A stretch of DNA of 18,859 nt, from the NCBI GenBank assembly GCA_904502235.1, contig CAJGDP010000028.1:1-18859 (forward strand), read 5' to 3'. Source of the DNA: an uncultured Bacteroidaceae bacterium (lineage in GTDB: Bacteria > Bacteroidota > Bacteroidia > Bacteroidales > Bacteroidaceae). The first letter of the stretch is position 1. Every line of letters starts with the position of its first letter. A program made the translations under genes and the position numbers. This document shows, in pieces, positions 7,901-16,000 of the stretch. The notes beneath the pieces are model-generated. The model was not told where the DNA came from and did no database searches. It saw only the letters and a program-made list of their open reading frames with translations.

Positions 7901-9162
7901 AAAAGAAATTATCGTTGCATAGCGTCGACGGCAGTATCGATGGCGACAATTATTCAGCTTTGCCAATGTACGTAACTCCCGGCAAGGGCTTTACAGCTGT
8001 TTTGCGTGGTGCTCCGGGATATACATGCAAGGAACTTGTTGTACGTCATGGTCATAACTTGGGTGCAGAGCCGGTTATAAACGGCAATACCCAATGGCGC
8101 GAAGAAGTTCTGCAGGTTGTTGACGGCAAGGCGGTGGTGAATGCTTCAATGGTTGACGGTGATGTTTCGCTATATGCCGAATTCGTACGCGAGGCAGACA
8201 GTGAATGGCGTCTTGTGTTCAGCGACGAGTTCAATGCCGAGGATATGTCGCAGCCGGTAGACGAAAAATGGATGCGTTGCCAGCGTCAGAACGCTACATG
8301 GAACCGTTGGTTGAGCGACAGCAAGGAGGTTATCTATCTGCAGGGCGGTGATCTGGTGGCTCGCGCAATTCCTAACCCCGACAAGGCAAGCGACCCCGTG
8401 GATATGATTACAGGCGGTATCAAGAGCAACAAACGTTTCGGATTTACTTACGGATATGTAGAGGGACGTATCAAGGCTGCTCCTTGGACAGGAAACTTCC
8501 CCGCTTTCTGGATGATGCCCGAAAATCAGACCGGCGGTTGGCCCGATTGTGGAGAGATTGATATCTGGGAGACAATCGATGAACAGGAACGTTCTTGGCA
8601 TACAGTTCACAGCAACTGGACATACGACCTTGGTAAAACAAATAATCCACAGTCAAGTTTCAATGTGGCTACTTCTCACGACCGTTATCACACATACGGT
8701 CTTATGTGGGATGAGACATCGCTCACATGGTATGTCGATGGCAAGCAGGTGGCGCAATATAACAAATCTACAAACCAATCGCACCTCGACCAGGGTCAAT
8801 GGCCTTTCGACAAACATTTCCACTTGATTCTCAATCAGAGTGTGGGAAACAATGCATGGGCAGCAAATGCCGACATTGCACACACCTATGAAACACGTTT
8901 CGACTGGGTTCGCGTATATCAGAAAGTTGGTATGCAGAACACTGACGGTGTTGTTTCCGGTGTTATTGGTGTTGTGGAAGATGTAACAGAGGTTGCTGCT
9001 GTAGAAGGTGGTGTGCAGGTAACAGTAGATTCGCCTATGGTTGTGCGTGTCTACGACCTTGCAGGGCGTGCGGTAGCGGAAAAACCGGTGTCGGATTCCT
9101 GCTTCTTTGCTTTGCAGCGCGGTGCTTATATTGTCTGTGGTCAGAAGGTTATAGTAAAGTAA
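4915..9162 (+). CDS. Secreted two-headed glycoside hydrolase: GH27, CBM35-like, tandem beta modules, GH16, T9SS-like tail
   Basis: A 1415-residue exported enzyme that joins two catalytic domains. Residues 1-19 are a signal peptide ending L-V-V-A. Residues ~20-400 are a GH27 (alpha-galactosidase/alpha-N-acetylgalactosaminidase type) barrel and its beta domain; D156 in I-D-Y-C is the likely nucleophile and D247 in N-D-M-D-M-L the likely acid/base. Residues ~403-533 resemble CBM35/CBM6 (Y-E-A-E ... V-N-G ... D-K-M-E-L). Two related ~270-residue modules follow (~544-822 and ~833-1091). Residues ~1095-1338 are GH16, with the catalytic signature E1214-I-D1216-I-W-E1219. The tail (from ~1360) has V-Y-D-L-A-G-R and ends in a Y-I-V-C-G-Q-K-V-type sorting signal. 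ATG 4915 is chosen for the signal peptide and the promoter position. It is monocistronic, with its own promoter and terminator. Families are clear from motifs; the substrate is not. GH27 also includes beta-L-arabinopyranosidases, and GH16 spans laminarinases, agarases and mucin O-glycanases. Confidence 0.88.
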   Translation: MRKFLFSALVALSASLVVAENPPLMGWSSWNTYGFQINDSVIQAQADAMVELGFKDCGYNHINIDDGFFGGRDAEGNLLIHPERFPNGLRGLVDYIHGKGLKAGIYSDAGRNTCASYWGKPKDSIGIGVGLYGHDAADFNLFFNPEKLNFDFIKIDYCGADANNNEEKLDLDVEQRYKEIAAAIKAVGRDDITWNICRWAFPGTWACEIADSWRTTEDIYLGWESVKSIINQSLYLSAYTSYGRYNDMDMLEVGRGLTDEEDKTHFGMWCIMSSPLLIGCDMNDIKGNALELMQNKELIALNQNTLGLQAYVVKRENGGYVLVKDVEEKYGTKRAVAFYNPTNSAIDMSIDFAQLDLAGEVVVRDLYEKRNVGVYEGTYVVTVPAHGTRIYKLEAERRLERTLYEAETAWLTDYQEIKNNEVYGTAIYAEKSNCSGGVAVSWVGNRDSNDIQWRNVYSKNGGEYTLRVYFITGENRAMKLSVNGGEPIVFTGNSGGWGTVGVAEFDVVLKKGENVVRLFNESGYMGDIDKMELVNKSAPEVVDYYPIVFDKNQGYTHGSRRLNSVALGEQKLQLPTPLKVYSKIEDGCFAAVPGATLTPTFGFTGTWMNGFVYIDRGQDGAFAAELNADGSIPAGSDIMAFSYAEPTLGSGTGYNSKGERVTNINVLNPPAFTLPADLAPGFYRMRYKVDWASIDPAGRAEDGNGILQNGGAICDVVLNVHNENSALEVIANNGSLLAADGSALPATVPFGEPLKVKIVANDGYTLDAITVLHGHNLDGVAEKCGVKQYEELLFPAYMLDGDVVTIPAEYVDGDLRITAQFVTKEAETVGDGYALAFDKDATVAGNHDIEIAINSDVFGIKGNAAYYDFTAKPVLLSGTRNMLFDVAGAAGKDAYLYIDFNNDSRFGVSLNAEGLPGISSELVAFSCYNGKNSNGAIAENGAGTLPLYKLSEVLPDGVYRARLKLDNNNVNPAGCDNFVAENGVIADFLLNLASGEKKLSLHSVDGSIDGDNYSALPMYVTPGKGFTAVLRGAPGYTCKELVVRHGHNLGAEPVINGNTQWREEVLQVVDGKAVVNASMVDGDVSLYAEFVREADSEWRLVFSDEFNAEDMSQPVDEKWMRCQRQNATWNRWLSDSKEVIYLQGGDLVARAIPNPDKASDPVDMITGGIKSNKRFGFTYGYVEGRIKAAPWTGNFPAFWMMPENQTGGWPDCGEIDIWETIDEQERSWHTVHSNWTYDLGKTNNPQSSFNVATSHDRYHTYGLMWDETSLTWYVDGKQVAQYNKSTNQSHLDQGQWPFDKHFHLILNQSVGNNAWAANADIAHTYETRFDWVRVYQKVGMQNTDGVVSGVIGVVEDVTEVAAVEGGVQVTVDSPMVVRVYDLAGRAVAEKPVSDSCFFALQRGAYIVCGQKVIVK
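6544..8187 (+). repeat. Tandem protein-level repeat (two ~270-residue beta modules) inside the glycosidase fusion
   Basis: The two copies share landmarks in the same order: F-D-K (residues 549 and 837), V-Y-I-D/L-Y-I-D followed by an Asp/Asn-rich turn (GEVED-like), G-F-Y-R-M-R/G-V-Y-R-A-R, N-P-A-G or D-P-A-G, the exact pentapeptide H-G-H-N-L (773-777 and 1045-1049), and V-D-G-D with a closing A-x-F-V strand. The copies are diverged in DNA, so this is an old duplication. They lie between the two catalytic halves and probably act as spacers or carbohydrate-binding modules. Confidence 0.75.
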
Positions 9163-9184
9163 CCGTAACATATTCACGGAATTG

Positions 9185-9217
9185 AAACAGGGTGCAACCA
9201 AGGGTTGTTCCCTGTTT
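9185..9217 (+). terminator. Terminator of the glycosidase fusion gene
   Basis: AAACAGGG and CCCTGTTT arms (8 bp), a 2x2 internal mismatch, then CAACC/GGTTG (5 bp) around a 3-base loop. TTTTAAGTTTATTTTTC follows. It begins 22 bp after the stop codon at 9162. Confidence 0.75.
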
Positions 9218-9262
9218 TAAGTTTATTTTTCTTTCCACGGAATAATAATGACTGTTAATTGG

Positions 9263-9293
9263 TTGTGTTTTTGATGAAAAAATGCTATCTTTG
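9263..9293 (+). promoter_or_regulatory. Promoter of the bamD-rpoZ cluster
   Basis: TATCTTTG at 9286-9293 fits TAnnTTTG perfectly, and TTG at 9263-9265 stands 20 bp upstream as the -33 element. The predicted start of transcription is about 20 bases before the bamD ATG. GGAAGG (9310-9315) is the ribosome binding site and supports ATG 9320 over the in-frame TTG at 9308. Confidence 0.7.
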
Positions 9294-9319
9294 CAAAGTT
9301 TTAGCTATTGGAAGGTAGA

Positions 9320-10132
9320 ATGAAAAGATTTGCGTACATATTGTTGCTCTCGGTTCTGATTCTTACATCTTGTGATACATTCAACAAGGTGTATAAATCG
9401 TCGGATATCAACTATAAGTATGAGGCGGCAAAGGAGTTCTATCTTGCAGGACGTTATTCAAAGGCATCGCAGTTGCTCGAGACTATGGTAACCATGTTCA
9501 AGGGTAGCGACAAAGCCGAAGAATCCTTGATCTTGTTGGCGCGTTGCTATTACAACATGGAGGATTTTGAAACAGCATCACAGTATTTCAAGGTATATTA
9601 TTCCAACTATCCCAGAGGAGAATTCGCCGAATATGCGCGTTTCTATTCAGGCAAGTCTCTTTACGAGGGTATAACAGAACCTGAACTCGACCAGACAAAT
9701 ACATACTCTGCCATAAGTGAGCTGCAGTTGTTTATGGAATATTATCCCTACAGTGCTCACTGCGTGGAGGCGCAGAATATGATATTGAGAATGCACGAAC
9801 TTCTTGTGGAGAAGGAATATCTTTCGGCAAAACTGTATTACGAACTTGGAGATTATATGGCATATATGGGTAACAATTATCAGGCATGCATCATCACGGC
9901 GCAGAATGTCATGAATGATTACCCTTACACAGCGTTCCGCGAAGAACTTTCCATACTTGTGTTGAGAGCGCGTTACAAGATGGCTTTCCATAGTGTTGAA
10001 AGCAAGAAAATGGAACGTTATCGCGCCACAATCGACGAGTATTATGCTTTCAAGACCGAATTTCCTGAAAGCAAATATCTGAAAGAGGCCGACAAATATT
10101 ATAAAGAGGCTATAAAGTTTGTAAATGATTGA
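9320..10132 (+). CDS. bamD: Outer membrane protein assembly factor BamD (lipoprotein)
   Basis: Lipoprotein of the BAM complex that inserts beta-barrel proteins into the outer membrane; it sits on the periplasmic face of the outer membrane and binds BamA. The 270-residue precursor starts with a lipoprotein signal peptide whose lipobox L-I-L-T-S-C puts the lipidated cysteine at residue 18. The rest is a run of TPR-like helical hairpins, for example A-A-K-E-F-Y-L-A-G-R-Y and A-R-C-Y-Y-N-M-E-D-F-E-T-A, with Y-P-R-G-E-F-A-E-Y-A typical of BamD. ATG 9320 is chosen because it gives the correct signal peptide and has a GGAAGG site. It is first in a cluster with rpoZ (21 bp gap) and the DUF4293-like gene, an arrangement known in Bacteroidota. 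Confidence 0.92.
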   Translation: MKRFAYILLLSVLILTSCDTFNKVYKSSDINYKYEAAKEFYLAGRYSKASQLLETMVTMFKGSDKAEESLILLARCYYNMEDFETASQYFKVYYSNYPRGEFAEYARFYSGKSLYEGITEPELDQTNTYSAISELQLFMEYYPYSAHCVEAQNMILRMHELLVEKEYLSAKLYYELGDYMAYMGNNYQACIITAQNVMNDYPYTAFREELSILVLRARYKMAFHSVESKKMERYRATIDEYYAFKTEFPESKYLKEADKYYKEAIKFVND

Positions 10133-10153
10133 CAAAATTAAATTTAAGATAAA

Positions 10154-10486
10154 ATGGATTACAAAAAGACAAATGCTCCAACAAACACTGTCACACGTAA
10201 CATGGCAGATTTCGTAAACGAGACAGGTAATGTGTATGAATCGGTTGCTATCATCGGCAAACGTTCAAATCAGATTGCGGCAGAGATGAAGGAAGAACTC
10301 ATCAAGAAGTTGAATGAATTCTCTTCTTCTAATGACAACCTTGAGGAGCAGTTCGAGAACCACGAGCAGATTGAAATCTCACGTTACTATGAGAGATTGC
10401 CAAAACCAACATTGATTGCTGCACAGGAATTCCTTGATGGCAAGGTTTATTTCCGCGATCCTGCAAAGGAAATTGATGAGGAATAA
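10154..10486 (+). CDS. rpoZ: DNA-directed RNA polymerase subunit omega (Rpb6-like)
   Basis: Small 110-residue protein matching the Bacteroidota form of the RNA polymerase omega/Rpb6 subunit, which assists folding and assembly of the beta' subunit. The N-terminal half holds the family-like core S-V-A-I-I-G-K-R-S-N-Q-I-A, a helix with conserved K-R and N-Q-I. A charged helix and the segment Y-E-R-L-P-K-P-T ending in E-F-L-D-G follow. The Bacteroidota version diverges from E. coli RpoZ, so the assignment leans on position directly after bamD and before the DUF4293-like gene as well as on sequence. It is strongly acidic at the C-terminus. Confidence 0.82.
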   Translation: MDYKKTNAPTNTVTRNMADFVNETGNVYESVAIIGKRSNQIAAEMKEELIKKLNEFSSSNDNLEEQFENHEQIEISRYYERLPKPTLIAAQEFLDGKVYFRDPAKEIDEE

Positions 10487-10518
10487 TATAAGACTTTACT
10501 AAAAAAGTTCTTTTGAAT

Positions 10519-10986
10519 ATGAAGTTCCGTTTCTATCAGTTGTTGTTCGTTGCCTCAATAGCTCTTATGGTTATTGCGCTTATAAATCCTATCTGCGAAA
10601 TAATCGAGCCGAACGGTATGACTGCAATCCTGAAAAATTTCGGATATACGCTTGCTGACGGTACTGTATCCCGTTCTGTTGTGGCTTTGGGTGTAGTGCT
10701 GATTTTTGCTGCGGTGGTGAATGCCTTTGCAATCCTGGTGTCGCTTTTCAGTAATTTTGCATTACAGAAGAGATGTTCCATCCTGTCGATGTTTCTTGTT
10801 GCAGGATATTATATACTTTTGCTTGTGTATCTGTTTATCCTCACCTCGGATGCGAGCGTAAAAATGTTATGGGCTATGTTTATGCCTTTGATTGTTCTTG
10901 CTTTCAACGCCTTGTCGTTTGTGCTTGTGCGTCGCCAGGAAGCAAAAATAATAGCAAAGGCTATGGGCTTCAGATTAAGGGATTGA
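10519..10986 (+). CDS. DUF4293-like four-helix membrane protein
   Basis: A 155-residue inner-membrane protein of unknown function. Four hydrophobic segments are visible: about 7-23, 53-76, 87-108 and 115-136. The loop between the first two is likely outside, and an R-R-Q-E-A-K basic tail is cytoplasmic. The fold pattern, length, basic C-terminus and position after bamD and rpoZ match the DUF4293 family of Bacteroidota. ATG 10519 is preferred over the TTG six bases earlier because it gives the family-like M-K-F-R-F start. It lies 32 bp after rpoZ and is probably co-transcribed. Its role is not known; the conserved neighbourhood hints at an envelope-related job, which is inference. Confidence 0.72.
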   Translation: MKFRFYQLLFVASIALMVIALINPICEIIEPNGMTAILKNFGYTLADGTVSRSVVALGVVLIFAAVVNAFAILVSLFSNFALQKRCSILSMFLVAGYYILLLVYLFILTSDASVKMLWAMFMPLIVLAFNALSFVLVRRQEAKIIAKAMGFRLRD

Positions 10987-11003
10987 TTGAATTTTATATA
11001 ATA

Positions 11004-11038
11004 TAATAAGGTGTGTTGCTTGGCGATGCACCTTATTA
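11004..11038 (+). terminator. Hairpin after the bamD cluster (possible terminator or attenuator)
   Basis: AATAAGGTG (11005-11013) pairs with CACCTTATT (11029-11037). The pairing extends inwards through wobble pairs to a 3-base loop, and outwards by one pair. The sequence after it (AATAATTTAAAAAG) lacks a good T run, so termination may be partial. That matters because no TAnnTTTG box was found upstream of the SulP gene, which may depend on read-through. Confidence 0.5.
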
Positions 11039-11087
11039 ATAATTTAAAAAGTCTGTTACTGCTGTCGAAACAAAAATACAGAATAAA

Positions 11088-12782
11088 ATGAAAGCGAAGA
11101 ATTTAATTGATTTTCGTCCTAAGTTTTTTGAGACAATCAAAAACTATTCACGTGAGAAATTCATGTCCGACCTTATGGCGGGTATCATCGTGGGTATCGT
11201 GGCCATTCCTTTGGCAATAGCATTCGGTATCGCAAGTGGAGTTGGCCCGGCCGAAGGTCTTGTTACTGCAATCATTGCAGGTTTCCTTATCTCGGTATTC
11301 GGTGGTTCCAAGGTGCAGATCGGTGGTCCCACAGGTGCCTTTATCATCATTATATATGGCGTTATACAACAGTATGGCTTGTCGGGACTCGTAATAGCAA
11401 CAATCATGGCAGGTGTCATACTTGTAATTATGGGATTGTGCCGTTTGGGAACAGTAATCAAGTTCATGCCTTATCCCATTATAATAGGTTTCACAGGCGG
11501 TATTGCAATTACAATCTTCTCTACCCAGATAAACGACCTTTTCGGAATGGGTATAGAGGAGGTTCCTGCCAATTTCATCGATAAATGGGTATGCTATTTC
11601 AGTAATCTTGGAAATATCGACTGGTGGAGTGCCGGTATGGGTATATTGAGCGTTGCGCTTATAGCGGTAACACCTAAGTTCTCAAAGAAAATCCCCGGTT
11701 CGCTGTTGGCTATAGTTGTTATGACTATAGTTGCATTCCTGCTTAAGGAGTATGCCGGTGTAACATCAATAAAGACAATCGGTGATTTGTACGAATTGCC
11801 TTCCGGTTTCCCGAAACCTGTTGTTCCTGCATTGCCTGCAGGGGAATCGTTTTTCGCAACATTGCAGAATCTTGCACCGGTGGCATTCACCATTGCAATG
11901 CTTGGCGCAATAGAATCATTGCTCTCGGCAATGGTTGCCGATGGTGTTATCAGTGACCGTCATAACTCAAACACCGAGCTTGTGGGACAGGGTATTGCAA
12001 ACATCGTTGTTCCTTTCTTTGGCGGTATCCCAGCTACAGGTGCAATTGCACGTACAATGGCTAATATAAACAATGGTGGACGTACTCCTGTTGCCGGTAT
12101 CGTGCATACTTTTGTATTGTTGCTCGTGTTGCTCTTCTTGGGTGGTCTTGTGAAGTGTATCCCTATGCCATGTCTTGCAGGTGTGCTTGTGATGGTGTCT
12201 TACAATATGAGCGGCTGGCGCACAATCCTTTCTATGTGCAAGAGTAGTATGTCGGGAACAAGCGTCCTGTTCGTAACTCTGTTGCTTACAGTATTCTTCG
12301 ACCTTACACTTGCAATAGAGGTGGGTCTTGTAATGGCTGTGGTGCTTTTTATGAAACGTGCAATGGAGAGCGCGCATATATCTGTAGTGCGCGATGAACT
12401 CGAAGTTCATAACGATGGTGAGAAGGACGAAGTCCTTTCTATCCCCGAAAATACAGAAGTGTTTGAAATTGAAGGTCCTTTCTTCTTCGGTATAGCAAAC
12501 AAGTTCGATGAACTCACACGCAATACCGATGCAATGCCTATCCGTGTGGTGCGTATGCGAAAGGTAACGTTTGTTGATGCAACTGCACTTCATAACCTCG
12601 AAATTTTTATCAGTGCTTCGCATAAGGAGGGCAGAACAATTATACTTTCGGGCGTACACGACAACGTAGAGAAATCGTTGCGCAAGGCAGGCCTTGTGAA
12701 ACTTGTGGGTAAAGAGAATGTGTGTGCAAACATCCACCTTGCTCTGCAACGTGCGGCAGAGGTTGCCGAGAATTTGAAATAA
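11088..12782 (+). CDS. SulP-family anion permease with STAS domain
   Basis: A 564-residue inner-membrane secondary transporter of the SulP (SLC26) family, importing sulfate, bicarbonate or another anion. The N-terminal family hallmark (D-L-M-A-G-I-I-V-G-I-V-A-I-P-L-A) is at about residues 28-43, followed by the G-G-P-T-G-A-F motif and 10 or more hydrophobic helices up to about residue 430. The cytoplasmic C-terminal STAS domain covers about 448-556, with the V-D-A-T-A-L-H-N-L loop around D497. ATG 11088 is the natural start; no strong ribosome site is visible, as is usual in the phylum. No neighbouring sulfate-assimilation or carbonic anhydrase gene is in the window, so the substrate cannot be chosen. 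A strong terminator follows. Confidence 0.92.
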   Translation: MKAKNLIDFRPKFFETIKNYSREKFMSDLMAGIIVGIVAIPLAIAFGIASGVGPAEGLVTAIIAGFLISVFGGSKVQIGGPTGAFIIIIYGVIQQYGLSGLVIATIMAGVILVIMGLCRLGTVIKFMPYPIIIGFTGGIAITIFSTQINDLFGMGIEEVPANFIDKWVCYFSNLGNIDWWSAGMGILSVALIAVTPKFSKKIPGSLLAIVVMTIVAFLLKEYAGVTSIKTIGDLYELPSGFPKPVVPALPAGESFFATLQNLAPVAFTIAMLGAIESLLSAMVADGVISDRHNSNTELVGQGIANIVVPFFGGIPATGAIARTMANINNGGRTPVAGIVHTFVLLLVLLFLGGLVKCIPMPCLAGVLVMVSYNMSGWRTILSMCKSSMSGTSVLFVTLLLTVFFDLTLAIEVGLVMAVVLFMKRAMESAHISVVRDELEVHNDGEKDEVLSIPENTEVFEIEGPFFFGIANKFDELTRNTDAMPIRVVRMRKVTFVDATALHNLEIFISASHKEGRTIILSGVHDNVEKSLRKAGLVKLVGKENVCANIHLALQRAAEVAENLK

Positions 12783-12806
12783 AAATTGTTTCGTGATATA
12801 ACGCTT

Positions 12807-12837
12807 ATTGGTTCAGTTGTACTGCAACTGAACCAAT
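12807..12837 (+). terminator. Strong terminator after the SulP gene
   Basis: Perfect 13-bp stem (12807-12819 with 12825-12837, core TTGGTTCAGTTG) and a 5-base loop. It is followed by TTGATTGTTGTGTT and begins 24 bp after the SulP stop. Confidence 0.85.
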
Positions 12838-12884
12838 TTGATTGTTGTGTTAATTTATTTTCGTTTTAACCAAAATTAACAAAC

Positions 12885-12920
12885 GGGGGGGTAAAAACCT
12901 TGCTTTTATAGTTAACTTTG
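12885..12920 (+). promoter_or_regulatory. Probable promoter of the 1583-residue protein, with a G7 tract at -33
   Basis: TAACTTTG at 12913-12920 is a perfect TAnnTTTG -7 box. No TTTG/TTG stands at the normal spacing; instead a run of seven G (12885-12891) ends 21 bp upstream. The leader to ATG 13005 would be about 75-80 bases and contains a weak 8-bp hairpin (AGGTTGCA with TGTAACCT, one wobble). Confidence 0.5.
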
Positions 12921-13004
12921 CAAAATATTTCGTAAGTAAGGTTGCATTTTGTCTAAAAACCTGTAACCTATTGCTTTTTTTTATAAAAATCAGTGAAAAT
13001 AAAT

Positions 13005-16000
13005 ATGAAAAAGTGTTATCTGCTATTGTTGATGACTTTGTTTTGCTTCTGCTCTTTGCAGGCGCAGGAGACATTCTTCGACTCAGTCAAGAATCTCGCT
13101 ACAAAGTTCGGATTGGATGCCGAGGATGAATCCTCAAATGAGAAATTGCTGGAGTATTGCAAGATGTTTGTTGAGCAATATAATGCTTTGGAGCAGGAAA
13201 ATAAAACATCAACTTATGGATTAAGAAAAAGTGCTGCACAAAGGGACGGTCATGACGATTTTACCAACCGTGTGCGTTTCCCGGATATCTCAAAAAAAGC
13301 CACTCCTAAATACTACTATTTGAAGAATGTGAAAACCGGTGAGTATCTCTCTTTTGCCGGTGCTGATGATGCGGGAAATAAATCTTATGTATCACCATTG
13401 CGTACAGTTGAAGTGCCCGATGAGAATTCCAAGTTCTATTTTGTTTCTGCGGGCCATCTATTGGATTATATGTTTTATCTGAAAAATTCAACGGATGGCA
13501 ATTCTGCTTATGTTTTTCATGGTCCGGGCAGTAATGAGTGGAAATCTCCTTCTGATAGTAATAGACCTGAATTCTATTTTAATGTAGTAGAGACAGAGAA
13601 TTATGCCGGTTTTTATATATCAGACAGTTCTATTACCGGTGTCTTGAATAGTAATGACGGTTCAATAACAAGTTCTATAGGCAATGTGTGGACACCTAAT
13701 GCCGATGGTGAAATTGTGAATGTATATGGCGAAGTTCGTCCTGAAGCTGTTTGGGTGGCTGAACCTATAGCTGATACTTATGCAACTTTGCAAGTGGCTA
13801 ATGATGAGTCTTACGATGAAACAGATGTCGTTTGGTATGTGTTAAGGAATGTCGGTAATGGGGGGTATCTGCATTACGAAGGAAACGGTGCTTGTATGAC
13901 AACAGTAGCAGCGCCCGACAGTTGTTCGCTTTTTTATGCTTCGGTTACAGCTGATGGTAAAGCAAAAATGCATAATTATGTTGCTGGTGATTTGAAATGC
14001 GCCGGGGTTGATGCATGGGATAGCGAAGGTGTGCTATTCGATGTTATTCCAACTAATGAGGATGGTGATAATGTTAGAAGCAATGATTCTCGTTTCTATA
14101 TGTCTCCAATAGGCCTTGATGGTAACAGTGATGGTTATTTTGCTGTCGAAAACGGAAAACTCGTGCTTTCGACCGAATCGGGTCTTAATTCAGCTTGGGA
14201 GTTTGAAAGGGTTGCTAGCTATAAGGAAATTTTTGGTTGTTGCGCAAATAATGGTCGGGATATGGCTATAGAAATTGTACGCTCAGTCGTTGATGTGATT
14301 TATAGCAATGATGCCAATATGGGCGATTTATTTGGCTCTATTATTGCATTATTTGTATTGGCCGGAACTGATACTCATGAATATGTTTTTGAAAATTTGG
14401 AGCGTCTTAGCTTGTTGATGCGGTATCGGGATGTGATACAAAACACTAAAAATGGAACATCGAACATCCTGAAGTATATAAGCTTATATAATCAGGACTA
14501 TCTCTATATTGATGAAAATACTCTAACTCTAAATGCCAAGCCTCTTGCATCAAATGGTCATGTGCTGCTTGCTAACAATATAGAGGGCGTGAGTATCTTG
14601 CCGGAAATGTCCTATATGGATATTGTCTCCAGTATAAAGAAAGGTCAAAACAGTGTGTGGGAGTGTAGAATAACCGGCTTTTATAATGGTTCAAGTTTAT
14701 CCTTTAGCGATTATGATTTACGTTGCTATTTCTATAATGTGGGGACAGGAATGTATATATCTTCTCCTTCGCAAGTTGGGGATGACAAATATACAGTGAG
14801 TATGACTCAGGACAAATCCAATGCCGGACTTTATTTGTTTGAAAATTTCTATATTGATTATGAAGGTAGAGATGCTGGTGATTTTCTAAATTTATATAAA
14901 GGTTGTTACGGAAATTATAAATTTGAATCAGATGAGCATCGCGGTGTCTTTTTGTGTATAGAAAACTCTGATGATTTTGCTATATCATGTGTTAAACCTG
15001 ATGATCCTGATGAGGCTGTCGGTATAAATTGGGTTTTTATAACGACATCATCTGTTATTGACGAGAAGGTTTATAAGCATGCTGTTGATGCTACCGAGAT
15101 GTATCCTGAGTTCTTACAGAAAAATATGGGTCTTGCAAAGGATTGTGACTATTATAGCACAAATCATCCTTCGGAGAAATCGGATTATCGTGCTTGCAAT
15201 CTTCTTGATAGCGATGTCTCAACTGTTTTCTGGACAGAGACAAATTCCGAACTTGGTGAAGCTAAACATTATATTCAGGCAGATTTGGGTGAGGCTGTCA
15301 AAGGGTTCTATTTCTATATGAAACCAAATCTTCAAACTCCATATAATGTGCCTGTAAGCATAACCGTTGAGGGTAGTAACAGTGAAGATGGTGGTTTTGT
15401 TACTTTGTCAAGCAATATTGAAATGCCTGACTTGCTGTATGATATGTACTATTTCTCTGATATTATAAATGAGAATGGTACCGCATACCAATATTTGCGC
15501 TTTACAGTAAATAGTGTAAATGGCATAGATGCCGGTGGTGATGATGCAGAGTTTACCCTGTCGGAATTCTATATATATCCTGATGATGAACTTGTTGCGC
15601 AGGCTAAGAAAGAGATTGATGCATTCTATTATGAGAATTATATAGCGGAAGATATTGTTGCTCCTGCAATAACTCTTATGAAACGTAAGGCTGAGTATCT
15701 GCTCGAGGTAAATAAGAATAATCATGCTAAAGATCCTGCCCCCGGACAATATTCAACATCGGTGTACAACGCTCTGGAGGAGGCTTATGCGCAATTGGAT
15801 GAAGAAGATAGGGGAAGCGTAAGCGAATTGGCCGACGTACTGGACTTGTTTACCAATTCTATTATAACGGATTTCCGTCTCTCTGCTGTGTATATAGCGG
15901 AATCGGCATGGGAGGAGAGTCGTTATAATGGTCTTGCGCTCAGTTGGAGTGATTTTGATGAAGATATATATATGGAAGAGGTCAATCCATGGGATATCCG

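Noticed and set aside
6544..8187. Tandem repeat considered as an assembly artefact
   Set aside because: The two copies differ strongly at the DNA level, with conservation only at protein landmarks, so it is a genuine old duplication.
11967..12749. 260-codon minus-strand open frame opposite the SulP gene
   Set aside because: It is a shadow of a strongly supported transporter gene. Its translation is rich in His, Cys and Thr with no domain-like pattern, and it has no promoter or ribosome site.
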